Assembly (NCBI GenBank): GCA_016223135.1
Contig: JACRPQ010000013.1
Span: 105,058 to 169,057 of the forward strand
Origin: Chloroflexota bacterium
Lineage (GTDB): Bacteria > Chloroflexota > Anaerolineae > Anaerolineales > Villigracilaceae
Reading direction: 5' to 3'
DNA length: 64,000 nt
The number at the start of each line of letters is the position of its first letter. Within the stretch, counting starts at the first letter, position 1. Under the pieces are notes generated by a model that did no database searches, was not told the DNA's origin, and saw nothing but the letters and a program-made list of their open reading frames with translations. The position numbers and the translations under genes were made by a program. Below, piece by piece: positions 52,894 through 62,470 of the stretch.

Positions 52894-53051
52894 GGACACT
52901 CTTTGTAGTAGATTAAAAGCGAGTTTACAGTGGATTATAGCCCATGCAAATAAGTGGTTACTGAAAACTTTGAAGAAAAATTTACTAGCGACCTGACAGT
53001 TTCAAACGGGACGCTGAAAAACGCAGATAAACGCAGATAAAACAACTTCTG

Positions 53052-53149
53052 GACTTACGCAAAATGGCTTTCTTGTCCGCTAATCTACGCCAATCTTTGC
53101 GAATTTTGAACGAATTAGCGCAGTCCAGAATTCAGGTTTTGCGTAAGTC
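53052..53149. repeat. Small inverted-repeat unit
   Basis: Perfect 13-bp terminal arms GACTTACGCAAAA (53,052-53,064) and its complement (53,137-53,149) enclose 72 bases. Tandem ACGCAGATAA units lie just before it. It resembles a miniature element. The rest of 52,900-53,257 holds no gene that I can see. Confidence 0.5.
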
Positions 53150-53238
53150 AAGAACTTAAATCAGCGTAAGTCGGCGTTCATCTGCGTCCTACAACAAAAG
53201 TGTCGGGTGGCTAGTTTTAAATAAAAAGACAAATTTCG

Positions 53239-53264
53239 CCCGTTGGCTGCAGCGTTTGTTGGGC
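53239..53264. repeat. attC-like site, end of array (partial)
   Basis: GTTGGGC at 53,258-53,264 (GCCCAAC on the minus strand) lies 10 bases after the stop of the membrane-protein gene at 53,275. The second arm is unclear. Confidence 0.4.
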
Positions 53265-53274
53265 AGATTTTATT

Positions 53275-53843
53275 TTAGCGCGGCGCACGAATAACAGGAA
53301 TCTCCTCCGCATGTCGCTTGAAGATTAGTTCTTTCTGTTTACGAAACTCATTCGTCCATTCCAACAAGTGATGTTTCTTGGCTAGGTTTTCGCCAAAGCC
53401 AATCAATTGAAGTTGAAATGTACGACTCAGACCAATAGCACGGATGTCATGTAATATCTGTACAAAATATCCAAAAAATCATCGCTAAAAATTTCCTCTG
53501 GAAATTCAGCTGCTCTCATGTGGGTTATATCTACGCTTTCCTTTGCCAGAGAGATTATCAGTAATGCTGCTACCTCTTCAGTTCTCAGATCAGTAACTTT
53601 CGTTTGCTTACGGGCTAAAATGTTATTGATCAATTCAAGACGAACAGCAGGGCGGCGTTTGAAGTAGGAAATAATGCGCAAAGAATTACTGCCTGTCAGA
53701 ATAAGGCTGCCGTAACGAATTAAGGCGCTGACCGTGACAAAGCCAATAACCCATAGTGCCGGCGAACCAAATAAATCTGCCAGGCGGAATACCACAACGA
53801 CCCCCAGAATTGCACCAGCCAATAAAATTATTCTCTTGAACAT
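53275..53843 (-). pseudogene. Membrane protein gene with frameshift in a T6 run
   Basis: The first frame (53,427-53,843) encodes two membrane segments (LLAGAILGVVVVFRLADLF; ALWVIGFVTVSALIRYG) and an acidic domain. The sequence then continues protein-like in another frame (VQILHDIRAIGLSRTFQLQL ... EIPVIRAPR) to a stop at 53,275. The switch lies at the T6 (minus strand) run near 53,473-53,478, so this is a slippage mutation, a sequencing error or programmed shift. The rebuilt stop sits 10 bases before an attC-like site, as in cassettes. Confidence 0.55.
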
Positions 53844-53876
53844 TTAGATGCTTTCTGATTTTTGTTTGGAGGAACG

Positions 53877-53983
53877 TCCAACAGCGGGGCAGGTGAGACT
53901 CCTTTTGTCTATACTCAACTCCGCTGGCTCGCGGCGCATACCCGGAGCGGCAGAGCCGCTGTCCGCTGCAAACGGTGTTGGGC
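53877..53983. repeat. attC-like palindromic site
   Basis: On the minus strand it starts GCCCAAC, ends GTTGGAC (fits GTTRRRY) and has internal complementary CAGCGG/CCGCTG. It directly follows the DUF3800 gene stop at 53,987. Confidence 0.5.
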
Positions 53984-53986
53984 AGG

Positions 53987-54883
53987 CTATAGAAAACTTA
54001 ATTGACCATTCTCTTGTTCACTCTCAATCTCGAGGGTGTCAAAAAACCATTTTCCACGTTCTAAATAGCACTCGCTTAGCCAGAAAGAATTAAACCATCT
54101 ACTATTTCTCATTCGTACGAACCCTTTTTGATAGTCGTAAATCAATTCTTTTGGCAATCGCGCCAATTCTTGATGAATAGGGCGGGTAATAATTCCTAAT
54201 GCGCTTCTATAACTGCCTATTAAGAGATCTGTCAGTTGCAACAGCTGGCAGTCTTCGTACGACTGTGCTTCTCCTTCACGATGATCGGAGGTGCCATCTT
54301 CTATCAGGTCTGTTCGTGAAGATATTTGAACATAATTTCGCAATCCATTCAATCTGTCAACAATGCGAGTACGATCTAAATGCCTATGATGATGTTTATA
54401 GCCGTCGAAATGCATTTTCTCTATAAAGATAGGGCTTTCCTCAGAACCTAAAAAATGTGTTCCACCTTTTATGGCAAATCTAAATGTAGTTTCAATTTTG
54501 CTCGCATGGTCAGGATAGTATTGCATTTGTTGGTGGTTGTCTCGTTCTCGAAACAAGATAAATTTAGCACCAATCATCGAAGCGGGAAAATCATAAAAAA
54601 CAAGTTTTCCTTTGTTTCTTCCCAAAGTTACTGGATAAGGTTGTCCTTTTGAACGAGAACGCAAAAGTCCAAAACCAAGTGCTATCCAAGCTTGGGCACA
54701 TTCAAAAACGCGATTATGCTCTTTTACACGCTTGATACTGATTGGTTCATAGTAATTTGTGTTTTTTCTTGTTTGTTTCAACAATTCTACAAAATCGCTT
54801 TTCTTCTCAACTGGCACAAGTAGCATTCCATGCCAGTAGCCATTTTCCATAGATTCATCATGGTAAAGTTCGTAGTGTGTCAT
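53987..54883 (-). CDS. DUF3800-family protein
   Basis: The product is 298 residues. MTHYELYHDESMENGYWHG carries the D-E-S of DUF3800. Near the end, SYEDCQLLQLTDLLIGSYRS matches the family's Q-x-x-D-x-x-x-G helix. DUF3800 proteins have an RNase H-like fold and are common in mobile and defence islands; activity is largely unknown. ATG 54,883 is chosen because the upstream 26 residues are encoded by the attC-like repeat. The stop lies 4 bases before the next site. Confidence 0.75.
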   Translation of the reverse strand: MTHYELYHDESMENGYWHGMLLVPVEKKSDFVELLKQTRKNTNYYEPISIKRVKEHNRVFECAQAWIALGFGLLRSRSKGQPYPVTLGRNKGKLVFYDFPASMIGAKFILFRERDNHQQMQYYPDHASKIETTFRFAIKGGTHFLGSEESPIFIEKMHFDGYKHHHRHLDRTRIVDRLNGLRNYVQISSRTDLIEDGTSDHREGEAQSYEDCQLLQLTDLLIGSYRSALGIITRPIHQELARLPKELIYDYQKGFVRMRNSRWFNSFWLSECYLERGKWFFDTLEIESEQENGQLSFL

Positions 54884-54920
54884 GTCCTTCCCTTGATGAG
54901 ATTTTCGTGACTTCAGCCTA

Positions 54921-55040
54921 CCCAAACGAGACTGTCGAAAAAGTCCTTTTTTCAAAGCCACGCCGCCCGCTTGGGGTTTTCGCTAGCACGCGGCGCATAC
55001 CCGGGTGGCAAGGCCGCTGTCCGTTGTAACGGTGTTGGGC
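54921..55040. repeat. attC-like palindromic site
   Basis: It contains CTGTCGAAAAAGTCCTTTTT, a CGCTAGCACGCGGCGCATAC core and a final GTTGGGC (55,034-55,040). It is nearly identical to 55,765-55,885. Confidence 0.55.
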
Positions 55041-55064
55041 TGCATTGCAAGCCAAACCCATGAA

Positions 55065-55718
55065 CTATTGTGAGTGTGTCAATTCTATGGACAAAAGCAT
55101 TTCTTCAAACTCAACCAGTTGGTTGCCCACATTAACACATGAGCCTGATGCTACTATGAAACTCTTTCCAGTTGGAACAACAAAACTATATGCGCAACTA
55201 AATACATCGCCATCTTTTGCACAATATCTTGATATAAATGCCTTTTCTGAAGCATTTTTTACTTCAACCGGCGTTGTTGTTAATTCGCCACTAGATGATT
55301 TATCGCGATTAATAGCCCATTGTATTCCAGATTTTGATAACGCTTCGGCTGTTTCTTCACCACGTACAACGATAGTGAAGTCAAGGTATGCAGTGCCAGT
55401 TTCCGAAAGAATACCTAAATCTTTATTCTCAGCTGGCCGACCACTCCAGCCGTTTTTGAGCCATCTATCGCTCGGTGGGGTGATAGTGTACAAGCCAGAG
55501 CTTCCCTGAATTGGAACGCCAGATACAAGTTCTTCACTTTTGCCTTTTTCAATCAAAAGTATTTTTGGGCATTGGCTTTTATCTTTAGAAGCCATACACA
55601 GAGCAAATTTTAATTCTGTCTGAAAAAAATACCCGACTAAACCAAGGCTTGTACAGAGTAGGAACATAATAATACCTAATACTACTGCGATTGATTTGCT
55701 TTTGTTTTTTCTCTCCAT
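55065..55718 (-). CDS. Membrane-anchored hypothetical protein
   Basis: The product is 217 residues. A positively charged start (ERKNKSKS) precedes one membrane helix (IAVVLGIIMFLLCTSLGLVG). The outer domain has four Cys, likely two disulphides, and no recognised motif. It stands alone between two attC-like sites, as a single-gene cassette. Low GC relative to the mobile element. Confidence 0.6.
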   Translation of the reverse strand: MERKNKSKSIAVVLGIIMFLLCTSLGLVGYFFQTELKFALCMASKDKSQCPKILLIEKGKSEELVSGVPIQGSSGLYTITPPSDRWLKNGWSGRPAENKDLGILSETGTAYLDFTIVVRGEETAEALSKSGIQWAINRDKSSSGELTTTPVEVKNASEKAFISRYCAKDGDVFSCAYSFVVPTGKSFIVASGSCVNVGNQLVEFEEMLLSIELTHSQ

Positions 55719-55764
55719 TGCTCATCAACTCCAAATTTTATAGGATTAAATTACGGACACAGCC

Positions 55765-55885
55765 AGCCAACGATGCTGTCGAAAAAGTCCTTTTTTCAGA
55801 CCGCGCCGCCCGCTTGGGGTTTTCGCTAGCACGCGGCGCATACCCGGGGCGGCAAAGCCGCTGTTCGCTGCAAACGGTGTTGGGC
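55765..55885. repeat. attC-like palindromic site
   Basis: It starts AGCCAAC (55,765) and ends GTTGGGC (55,879-55,885), 6 bases from the next gene's stop. Long near-identity to 54,921-55,040. Confidence 0.55.
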
Positions 55886-55891
55886 GCCCCT

Positions 55892-56500
55892 TCATGACCA
55901 ATCGCTTTGAATATCTTCAATTACCTTTTTCCAAGGTGACATAATTTCCTTAACCGTTTGCATCCATTCGACGTAACTTTTTGCTTCAGAGGGTAGAGAA
56001 ATGTGCTTCAGTAAAAACTCATGCCTTTCAGCCAAAGACCGAATTTTCATATACTCATGACGATAGGACAGTATTTCATCAAGAATCCCCATCCATATGC
56101 GTTTCTGCAAATAGGGGTAAGGGGGCATTTTTTGATGGGATAAATTCAACTTCCTTACTTCTTTGTAAATAGGTTTTTCAAAATCCACATGATGTTTATC
56201 AAAGAACTTTTTCGCTAATTTGAATCCTGCTTTATCAAGAGCGATCCAAAATAACGTGTTTGGAGATGCTTGGCTTATTTCGATAAGCGGCATTTTTCTG
56301 TCACAATATTGAATATTAAATAAGAAGCTGAAAGCGATAAAAGGTGTGAGGTATATGTCTTTTTTTACTTTAACATTTCTGCTGACCAAATCTACACTGT
56401 TATAACTACATGGCAGAAAAGCGCCAGCCACAAATAATATTTCGTTGGCATCATGTCGCCCGCTAACTAAAGTAACCGAAGTTGGATAAGGTCCGCTCAT
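55892..56500 (-). CDS. Hypothetical cassette protein
   Basis: The product is 202 residues, soluble and basic (NLSHQKMPPYPYLQKRIWMG; HEFLLKHISLPSEAKSYVEW). No family recognised. Start 56,500 lies 14 bases from one attC-like site, and the stop 6 bases from another, so it fills a cassette exactly. Codon use is AT-rich, like neighbouring cassettes. Confidence 0.55.
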   Translation of the reverse strand: MSGPYPTSVTLVSGRHDANEILFVAGAFLPCSYNSVDLVSRNVKVKKDIYLTPFIAFSFLFNIQYCDRKMPLIEISQASPNTLFWIALDKAGFKLAKKFFDKHHVDFEKPIYKEVRKLNLSHQKMPPYPYLQKRIWMGILDEILSYRHEYMKIRSLAERHEFLLKHISLPSEAKSYVEWMQTVKEIMSPWKKVIEDIQSDWS

Positions 56501-56513
56501 CGATATATTCTGT

Positions 56514-56839
56514 GTCCAACAAATCTGTCGAAAAAGTCCTTTTTTCAGACCGCGCCGCCGGGCGGAGCGGTCCTTTTTTACTGTGTTGAAATTATACCCC
56601 CGCCATTTTCCCGTTTGAAAGGGCTAATTTAGCCTCCCGCAGGTTGGGCGGTGGGGGAATCGCAGGCGCCGCCTACAAAGTTGCGCGGATGTGTATGTCA
56701 TATTGAAAGAAAAACAGCCCTATCAAGGGCTGTCGGAGCGGGAGTTGAATTCCTTGCGGCGCGCAACGCCACCCGACTGGGCTTGGCACTTGTTCTATCA
56801 GCGCAGGCGGGAGCCGTTTCTTGAGCCGCTGTGTTGGGC
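56514..56839. repeat. Expanded attC-like site
   Basis: It begins GTCCAAC (56,514) with the CTGTCGAAAAAGTCC core and ends GTTGGGC (56,833-56,839). About 200 extra bases, including a second GTTGGGC near 56,644 and a GCCCT...AGGGC hairpin, suggest two sites or an insertion. No gene lies in this stretch. Confidence 0.4.
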
Positions 56840-56907
56840 GGTGTGTTGCCATTAAGACTTTGCCTTGCAGGCAGGACTATATAAGCGATTCCTCAAGCCA
56901 TGCATCT

Positions 56908-57639
56908 TCACATGAGAACAGTACAGTTTTTGCCTTGTTTCTTGGCAGCATAAAGTGCTGCATCTGCACGTGTCAAAATAGTATCCAGGTCGGGAGTTTG
57001 ACTATCGAAGATTCCGGCACCCATGCTCACGGTAAATTGAATTTCGACTTGGTTGTAAAGGACTCGCGCTTGGGATAGCGTTATCCGAATCCTCTCTGCA
57101 AATTTAACGATGTCCGTAGGGCTACAGCGCTGAACCAGGATCACAAATTCTTCTCCACCGTAGCGGGCGAAAATGTCCGAATCGCGGATGTGGGTCGTAC
57201 AGATTTCGCTTATCATGCGCAATACCTGATCGCCGGCAGCGTGACCGTAGGTGTCATTGATGCGCTTAAAATCATCGATATCAAAAATGATAATTGCAAA
57301 CGAATCGCCATATCGCTTTGTGCCTGCTAAAACCTTGGTGGCGATTTCAATAAAATATCGTCGGTTATAGGCTTGGGTTAGCTCATCGGTGATTGCAAGC
57401 TGACGCAGTCTCTCTTCGGCGAGATCGAGTTGATATGTTAATCGCAAAGTTATATATGCAAAGGGCGGCGCAATGAGGGTGGGAACCACGGTGGCAATAA
57501 TCATGCTGGACGTTGCAATACCTCCTGACAAGAGTATCGTCAAAACCGTGGTGAGGATGATTGAAATCAAAATAGAAGCAATAGTGACCGCAATGGTCAT
57601 TTTCAGTACGCCAAATCGTTTTAGAAGCTTGTGTAACAT
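56908..57639 (-). CDS. Membrane-bound diguanylate cyclase (GGDEF)
   Basis: The product is 243 residues. Two membrane helices near 10-65 are followed by a GGDEF domain: FDIDDFKRINDTYGHAAGDQ, then RYGGEEF at the active site. RDSD five residues before GGEEF is an inhibitory I-site for product feedback. It makes cyclic di-GMP from two GTP. The start at ATG 57,639 is preferred over a TTG at 57,687. The HD-GYP protein nearby would degrade the same messenger. Confidence 0.88.
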   Translation of the reverse strand: MLHKLLKRFGVLKMTIAVTIASILISIILTTVLTILLSGGIATSSMIIATVVPTLIAPPFAYITLRLTYQLDLAEERLRQLAITDELTQAYNRRYFIEIATKVLAGTKRYGDSFAIIIFDIDDFKRINDTYGHAAGDQVLRMISEICTTHIRDSDIFARYGGEEFVILVQRCSPTDIVKFAERIRITLSQARVLYNQVEIQFTVSMGAGIFDSQTPDLDTILTRADAALYAAKKQGKNCTVLM

Positions 57640-57689
57640 CCTGCCATCTCTTCTTTTGAAATGAAGGGACAAGCCGGTGGCTGACAATC

Positions 57690-58098
57690 GCCTGACGAAA
57701 CTATCGAAAAAGTCCTTTTCAAAAAGACGTTGTCAAGCGGAGCGGCTCTCCCGCTGTGACGTGATTGTACTCCTCCGCTCCCGGTTCGGAGCGAACGAAT
57801 TCAGCCTCCCGAAAGCGTGGATTTTGCCGATATTGTGAACCATTGCATGCAATCTCCACTCCACAGCCGCCTTCGCTGATAGTGTGTTCGAGGTTGCCTG
57901 AGACGAGTTGACTCTGGATGGAGATAGGCAGCATGATCAACTGGTTTTCGTTGAGCGGTTTGAATTTAGCCATAGGGGTTCCTCAAAAGGATAGAACCCC
58001 GCGGCTTGCAGATGGATTTGCCTTACTTTTTCGAAAGTTTCAACGATCGAGTTCATACCTCCGCGCGGAGCGCTATCGATCGGAAGCGCTCGTTAGCC
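57690..58098. repeat. attC-like site interrupted by a transposase fragment
   Basis: The CTATCGAAAAAGTCCTTTTC core (57,701) and a GTTAGCC end (58,092-58,098) are separated by about 380 bases that include the IS1182-type fragment. The stretch GAATTCAGCCTCCCGAA recurs at about 62,402. Confidence 0.35.
57872..57973 (-). pseudogene. N-terminal fragment of an IS1182-type transposase
   Basis: The first 34 residues (KFKPLNENQLIMLPISIQSQ, then NLEHTISE) match the start of IS1182-family transposases, then the frame passes into unrelated sequence. A remnant only. Confidence 0.5.
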
Positions 58099-60407
58099 CG
58101 CCCCGATTGTGCCTTCGTTTATCATGTTTAAAAACAATCCTACGATCTTGGGATCGAAATGCTTGCCCGATTGCTCTTGGAGATATTCCAGCGCCTTTTC
58201 CTTCGACCACGCCTTGCGATATGGGCGATCGCTGGTGAGGGCGTCCCATACGTCCACCACCGCGAAGATGCGCGCCGACAAAGGAATCTCTTCGCTCTTC
58301 AGTCCGCGCGGGTAGCCGCTCCCGTCCCATTTTTCGTGATGACAGTAGGGAATGTCGAGCGCCGGATGCAGGTAGGCGATAGGCGAAAGGAGGTCGTAGG
58401 CATACTGGGGATGCTGGCGCATGATGCCCCACTCTTCTTCTGTCAGTTTGCCAGGCTTGAGTAAAATCTCATCGGGAACACCCATTTTGCCAATGTCATG
58501 CAAAAGTGCGCCGCGTCGCACATGCACCAACATTTCTTCGGTCATGCCGATTGCGCGCGCCAGATGCAGAGTCAGGTCGGTCACACGGCGCGTGTGCCCT
58601 TCGGTTTCTTTGTCGCGGAGTTCCAGAGCGTGCGCCCAACCTTCAATGGTGGCATTGTAAGCAAGCGAGAGTTTCAGATTGGAAAGTTGCAAGTCCTCGA
58701 ATAATTGCGCGTTCTCAATGCCAATCGCGCCCTGCACCGCCAGTTTTTCCAGAAACCCTCGCCACTCGTGGTTTGGATGGAACGGTGTGCGTTTGAAGAT
58801 TTCCAGCACGCCCTTGATATTCCCTTTGATGATGAGCGGCGCAACGGCGTAGGCGCTGAATTCTTCATCCTGGAGCAGTTCCTTGCGATTAAACTCCGGC
58901 GCGGCAGAACGGAGGTCCGGGTAATGAAGCGCTTTGCGCTCTACCGCAGCGAGTCCAGCCAGTCCTTCTCCCAGTCGCACCCGTGAGCGTTGGTAAGTCT
59001 GGGTTCGAAAGCCGTATCCGGCGGTATGGCGCAAAGTCAGGTCACTGGGATCGAGAAGCAGCACGCCCGCCGCATCCACCTCCAGTTCGGCTGTAGCCTG
59101 GCGGCACAGCGTATCCAGAATGATGTCCAGTTTTAGCGTTCCACTGATTGCCAGGTCAACCTCGTGCAGCGCTTCCAACTGCCGGGCGCGGCGCTCGGTG
59201 GCTTCGTGTAATTCCATGCGTTGCAGGGTGATACCAGCCACGCGCGCCAGCGATTCGAGCAGTTTAACCTCGTCGGGTTGGATTTCGCGCGGCAATGGAC
59301 ATGAAACAAAGAAGACGCCGACAACTTCATCCATTGCCTGAACGGGAATGCAAGCGCCGCCCCAGCCGGCTGGAACGTGTTCCCGGTCCGAGAGGCGAAG
59401 GCGTTCATCCCTGGCAAATTCGCGCGAGATATAAGCGCGGCCGCTGGCGAAGACCGACCCGGCAATCCCCTCCCCAGGCAGCATTGGCGTTTCGCGCAAA
59501 TCTTCAAACCAGCCGCTGGCGGCGACAATACTTCCGAGGGGGAATAGAGCCAGATGCAACCCGCCGGAAACCCCAGCGTAGCCAGTGTTTCGTCCAGCAG
59601 GATGGGCAGCGCCTCGTTCACAGTGCGCGCCTGCCTCAGGATGGAAGTAATGTGGTCGAGGGCTTCAAGTTCATGCAAGCGGCGCCTCTGTAATTCGAGC
59701 GCCCGTTTGCTTTGGGTAATGTCGGCGAGCACGCAGACGACGTGGGTGATCATACCGTTGGCATCGCGCAGCGGCGTAGCGGCACTGATTACATCTACGG
59801 CGGAGCCATCTTTTCTTAAGCGGCGCTGTTCAATGCCTTCATACTCGCCACCTTGCCGCACAGTGTTGAGCATCTGGCGAAATTCCTCGTCATCCTCTCT
59901 TTCAATAAATAAGGGCAATTTTCCCAATGCATCGGTTTCGCTCCAGCCGAAGATGCGCTCTGCCGATGGATTCCATTGGATAACGCGTCCCTCGCGATCC
60001 AACAGCAGAATAGCGTTTGTCGAGGTGCGCAAGATGAAGCGGTTATATTCCAGCGATGCCCGCCGCCGCTCGTACAAACCGCGCACGCGTGCCAGCAATT
60101 CCACCTTTTCGATGGGGCTGAAGATCAACTCGTCAATGCTCTTCCAGAGATGCCGGGTAGCCATGCCCACATCGCGGCGCGAGGCAACAAAGAGAAATGG
60201 CAGGAAGGCAGGAAGTTCCGCCTGCTTTCTGGCTTGCAATTGCGGTCCCAGCCGGTCGAGCGCAACGCCGTCCACAATGCCTACATCGAAATCACCCGCA
60301 AGCGCTTCGTCGGATGGATGTGCAATCACGTCATAATGCGGCGTGAGCGCCCCCGCCAACAGGCGGCGATTTTCGTGGTGATCCAACAAGAGCAAGACGC
60401 GACTCAT
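58093..60407 (-). pseudogene. Receiver-PAS-GAF-GAF-HD-GYP phosphodiesterase with frameshift
   Basis: Two overlapping frames form one protein of about 770 residues. The first (from 60,407) has a receiver-like domain (VLLLLDHHENRRLL), a PAS domain near 120-230 (ILLLDREGRVIQWNPSAERI) and the start of a GAF. The second has the GAF end, another GAF and an HD-GYP domain (LLHDIGKMGVPDEILLKPG; HHEKWDGSGYPRGL) that hydrolyses cyclic di-GMP. The frames join at the C5 run (59,538-59,542). A sequencing slip or true phase variation is possible. Start overlaps the upstream receiver gene (ATGA); stop TAA lies in the attC-like GCTAAC. Confidence 0.75.
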
Positions 60408-60775
60408 TCTGAACCCTCAAGCAGTGTATTCACCAGCCCGATCAATTCCCGAACAGCCAGCGGTTTCACCAGCACGCCCCGTGCGCCGCGCCCTATGCTC
60501 TCTTGCTGAATAGCGGCGCTGTGTTTGGGCGAGATGACGAGCAGGGGAATATCTTTTTCGCGCAAGTGATCGCATCGTTCCCAGATGTTCGAGTCGAATC
60601 CGCTAATGTCCACCAGCGCCAAGCTGATTTCCTGTGATTTGTCTAGAACGTGGTCGAACTCCTCCATGCTTGTGACAGCCAGCGTAAGATACCCTTCTTT
60701 GCCAAGAAACTCGGCGAGTAGTTCGAGGTTACGCTTGTTTGTTCCAACGGTCAACAGAAATCGTTGAGCGGTCAT
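60404..60775 (-). CDS. CheY-like receiver protein
   Basis: The product is 123 residues. LTVGTNKRNLELLAEFLGKE starts the fold, LALVDISGFD holds the likely phosphorylated Asp, and VLVKPLAVREL carries the conserved Lys-Pro. The usual acidic pair after strand 1 is not obvious (TVGTNKR), so phosphorylation may be weak. It lies between KaiC-like and HD-GYP genes, overlapping the latter by ATGA. ATG 60,775 is 8 bases after the KaiC-like stop. Confidence 0.75.
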   Translation of the reverse strand: MTAQRFLLTVGTNKRNLELLAEFLGKEGYLTLAVTSMEEFDHVLDKSQEISLALVDISGFDSNIWERCDHLREKDIPLLVISPKHSAAIQQESIGRGARGVLVKPLAVRELIGLVNTLLEGSE

Positions 60776-60782
60776 GACTTGC

Positions 60783-62234
60783 CTACTCTTTCGGTCTGAT
60801 CCACTCCGGCGCGCCTTTGAGAATACCGCGCAGTTCGGTGAGCGGCTTGCCAACTTTGATGCCATAACGGGTGATTTCGAATTCGCGCAGGGTCTTCTCG
60901 AAGTCGCTCAGGCGTTTCTTCAGCACGCCGATGGCTTTGCGTAGTTCGCCGTTGATTTCCAGATAGCGCAGGAAGATAATGTTATCCGCCAGGTAACTGA
61001 TGTTTGCGTCAGTGACCCTGAAATCGCCGACCACATCGGAAACCTCGGCAATCAATAGGACTACCACGCCCCGATTCTGTAAGTATTTACACAGGGTGTG
61101 GAGGCGACCGGCCAAGTTTTCGCCGCGCACAGCCAGTTGGTAACCGGCTACGCTGTCAATCATCACCATGCGCGCTTTTTCGATTTCCACCTGGCGGCGC
61201 ACCAATTGAGCAAATTCGTCCGGCGACCAGCGCAGCGGCTCCACTTTCATCAGGTGGAGCGTGCCACGCTCGACCATCGTACGGGCTGGGATGTTGATCG
61301 ACTCGCATCGGTGAAGCATGATGTCCACTTCTTCCTCGAAAGTGTACACTACTGACCGCTCGCCGCGCCCTGCCGCTTCCTTCATAAACTGCAAGCCGAG
61401 CGTGGTCTTGCCCACGCCGCTGGGACCGGTGATGAAGGTCACCGTGCCGCGTTCCAGCCCGCCATACAGCAGTTCGTCCAACTCCGGCGCGCCCGATGAA
61501 ATTGGCTCTGCCACGAATGTGCGTACCTGCTCATCCGGCAAGAGGCGGGGATAGACTTCGACGCCGGTGGCGGTCAGGCGCAGCGAATGTCGTCCGTGGC
61601 GAAAATCCGAGCCGCGCAACTTACGGATGGTGATACCCCTTCCCTGCTCGTCCGCGTGGAGTTCGATCACGCTGTCGCTCATGAACTGCAGGTCGTCGTC
61701 CGGCGCTTCGACGCTGCTCTCGGAGGAAAATAGCACGGTAGCGCCCTGTTCCGTCAGGAAGCGCAGAAACGAAAGCACCTGGCGGCGATATTGATAGACA
61801 TCGCTGGCGAGGTAACGGAATTGCGTCATTGGGTCAAGGAAGACACGCTGCGGCTTGAGCGCCGTGACCCGTTCGACAATCTTCTGTGTAAGGGGTTCCC
61901 GCTCCACCTCAGCAGGGGAGAAGATGTCGTAGGTTTGTACTTCGGCGAAGAACTCGGAGACGGGGCTGAGGTCGAGGAACTGAATGCCCTTCAAGTCGAA
62001 GCCGCGTACTTCGGCATTGCGTCGGATGTTGGATTCGGTCTCTTCCAGGGTGATGTACAACGCTTTTTCGCCGTTAACCGCTCCGGCAGTCAGAAAGTGC
62101 AAACCAAGCGTGGTCTTGCCAGTGCCTGGTCCCCCACGGACAAGGTAGGAACGACCCGGCACGAGACCGCCCTCCAGAATGTCATCAAGACCAGGGATGC
62201 CGGTAGAGATGCGATTGGGTGTGGTCGGATTCAT
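60783..62234 (-). CDS. KaiC-like double RecA-domain ATPase
   Basis: The product is 483 residues with two KaiC domains. Walker A of the first is LVRGGPGTGKTTLGLHFL, of the second FITGPSGVGKTTLGLQF. Catalytic-type Glu pairs (TLEETESN; TFEEEVDIM) and Walker B (RVFLDPMTQF; RMVMIDSVAGY) are present. The end lacks the kinase-tail Ser/Thr sites of cyanobacterial KaiC. GGAG precedes the ATG at 62,234. Such proteins pair with receivers and histidine kinases in signalling; here with a receiver and an HD-GYP protein. Confidence 0.87.
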   Translation of the reverse strand: MNPTTPNRISTGIPGLDDILEGGLVPGRSYLVRGGPGTGKTTLGLHFLTAGAVNGEKALYITLEETESNIRRNAEVRGFDLKGIQFLDLSPVSEFFAEVQTYDIFSPAEVEREPLTQKIVERVTALKPQRVFLDPMTQFRYLASDVYQYRRQVLSFLRFLTEQGATVLFSSESSVEAPDDDLQFMSDSVIELHADEQGRGITIRKLRGSDFRHGRHSLRLTATGVEVYPRLLPDEQVRTFVAEPISSGAPELDELLYGGLERGTVTFITGPSGVGKTTLGLQFMKEAAGRGERSVVYTFEEEVDIMLHRCESINIPARTMVERGTLHLMKVEPLRWSPDEFAQLVRRQVEIEKARMVMIDSVAGYQLAVRGENLAGRLHTLCKYLQNRGVVVLLIAEVSDVVGDFRVTDANISYLADNIIFLRYLEINGELRKAIGVLKKRLSDFEKTLREFEITRYGIKVGKPLTELRGILKGAPEWIRPKE

Positions 62235-62291
62235 GAGAAACTCCTTGTCCGTCAGCGCAAAAGAAGGTAGAACGTGATTTGGAGCAAACAA

Positions 62292-62470
62292 ACCAACGAA
62301 ACTGTCAAAAAAGCCTTTTTTCAAAAACACGCCGCCATGTGAAGTAGTCCCTTTCGCTGTGTTGTGATTATAATCCCGCCATTTCCCCGTTGGTGTTAGC
62401 GAATTCAGCCTCCCGAAGGCATGTATTTTGCCAATATGATGATCTTGTTTCTGAGAACGCTGTGTTAGCG
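62292..62470. repeat. attC-like site
   Basis: It starts ACCAAC (62,292), has CTGTCAAAAAAGCCTTTTTT and ends GTTAGCG (62,464-62,470). The stop TAA of the adjacent gene is inside its minus-strand GCTAAC. Confidence 0.45.
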
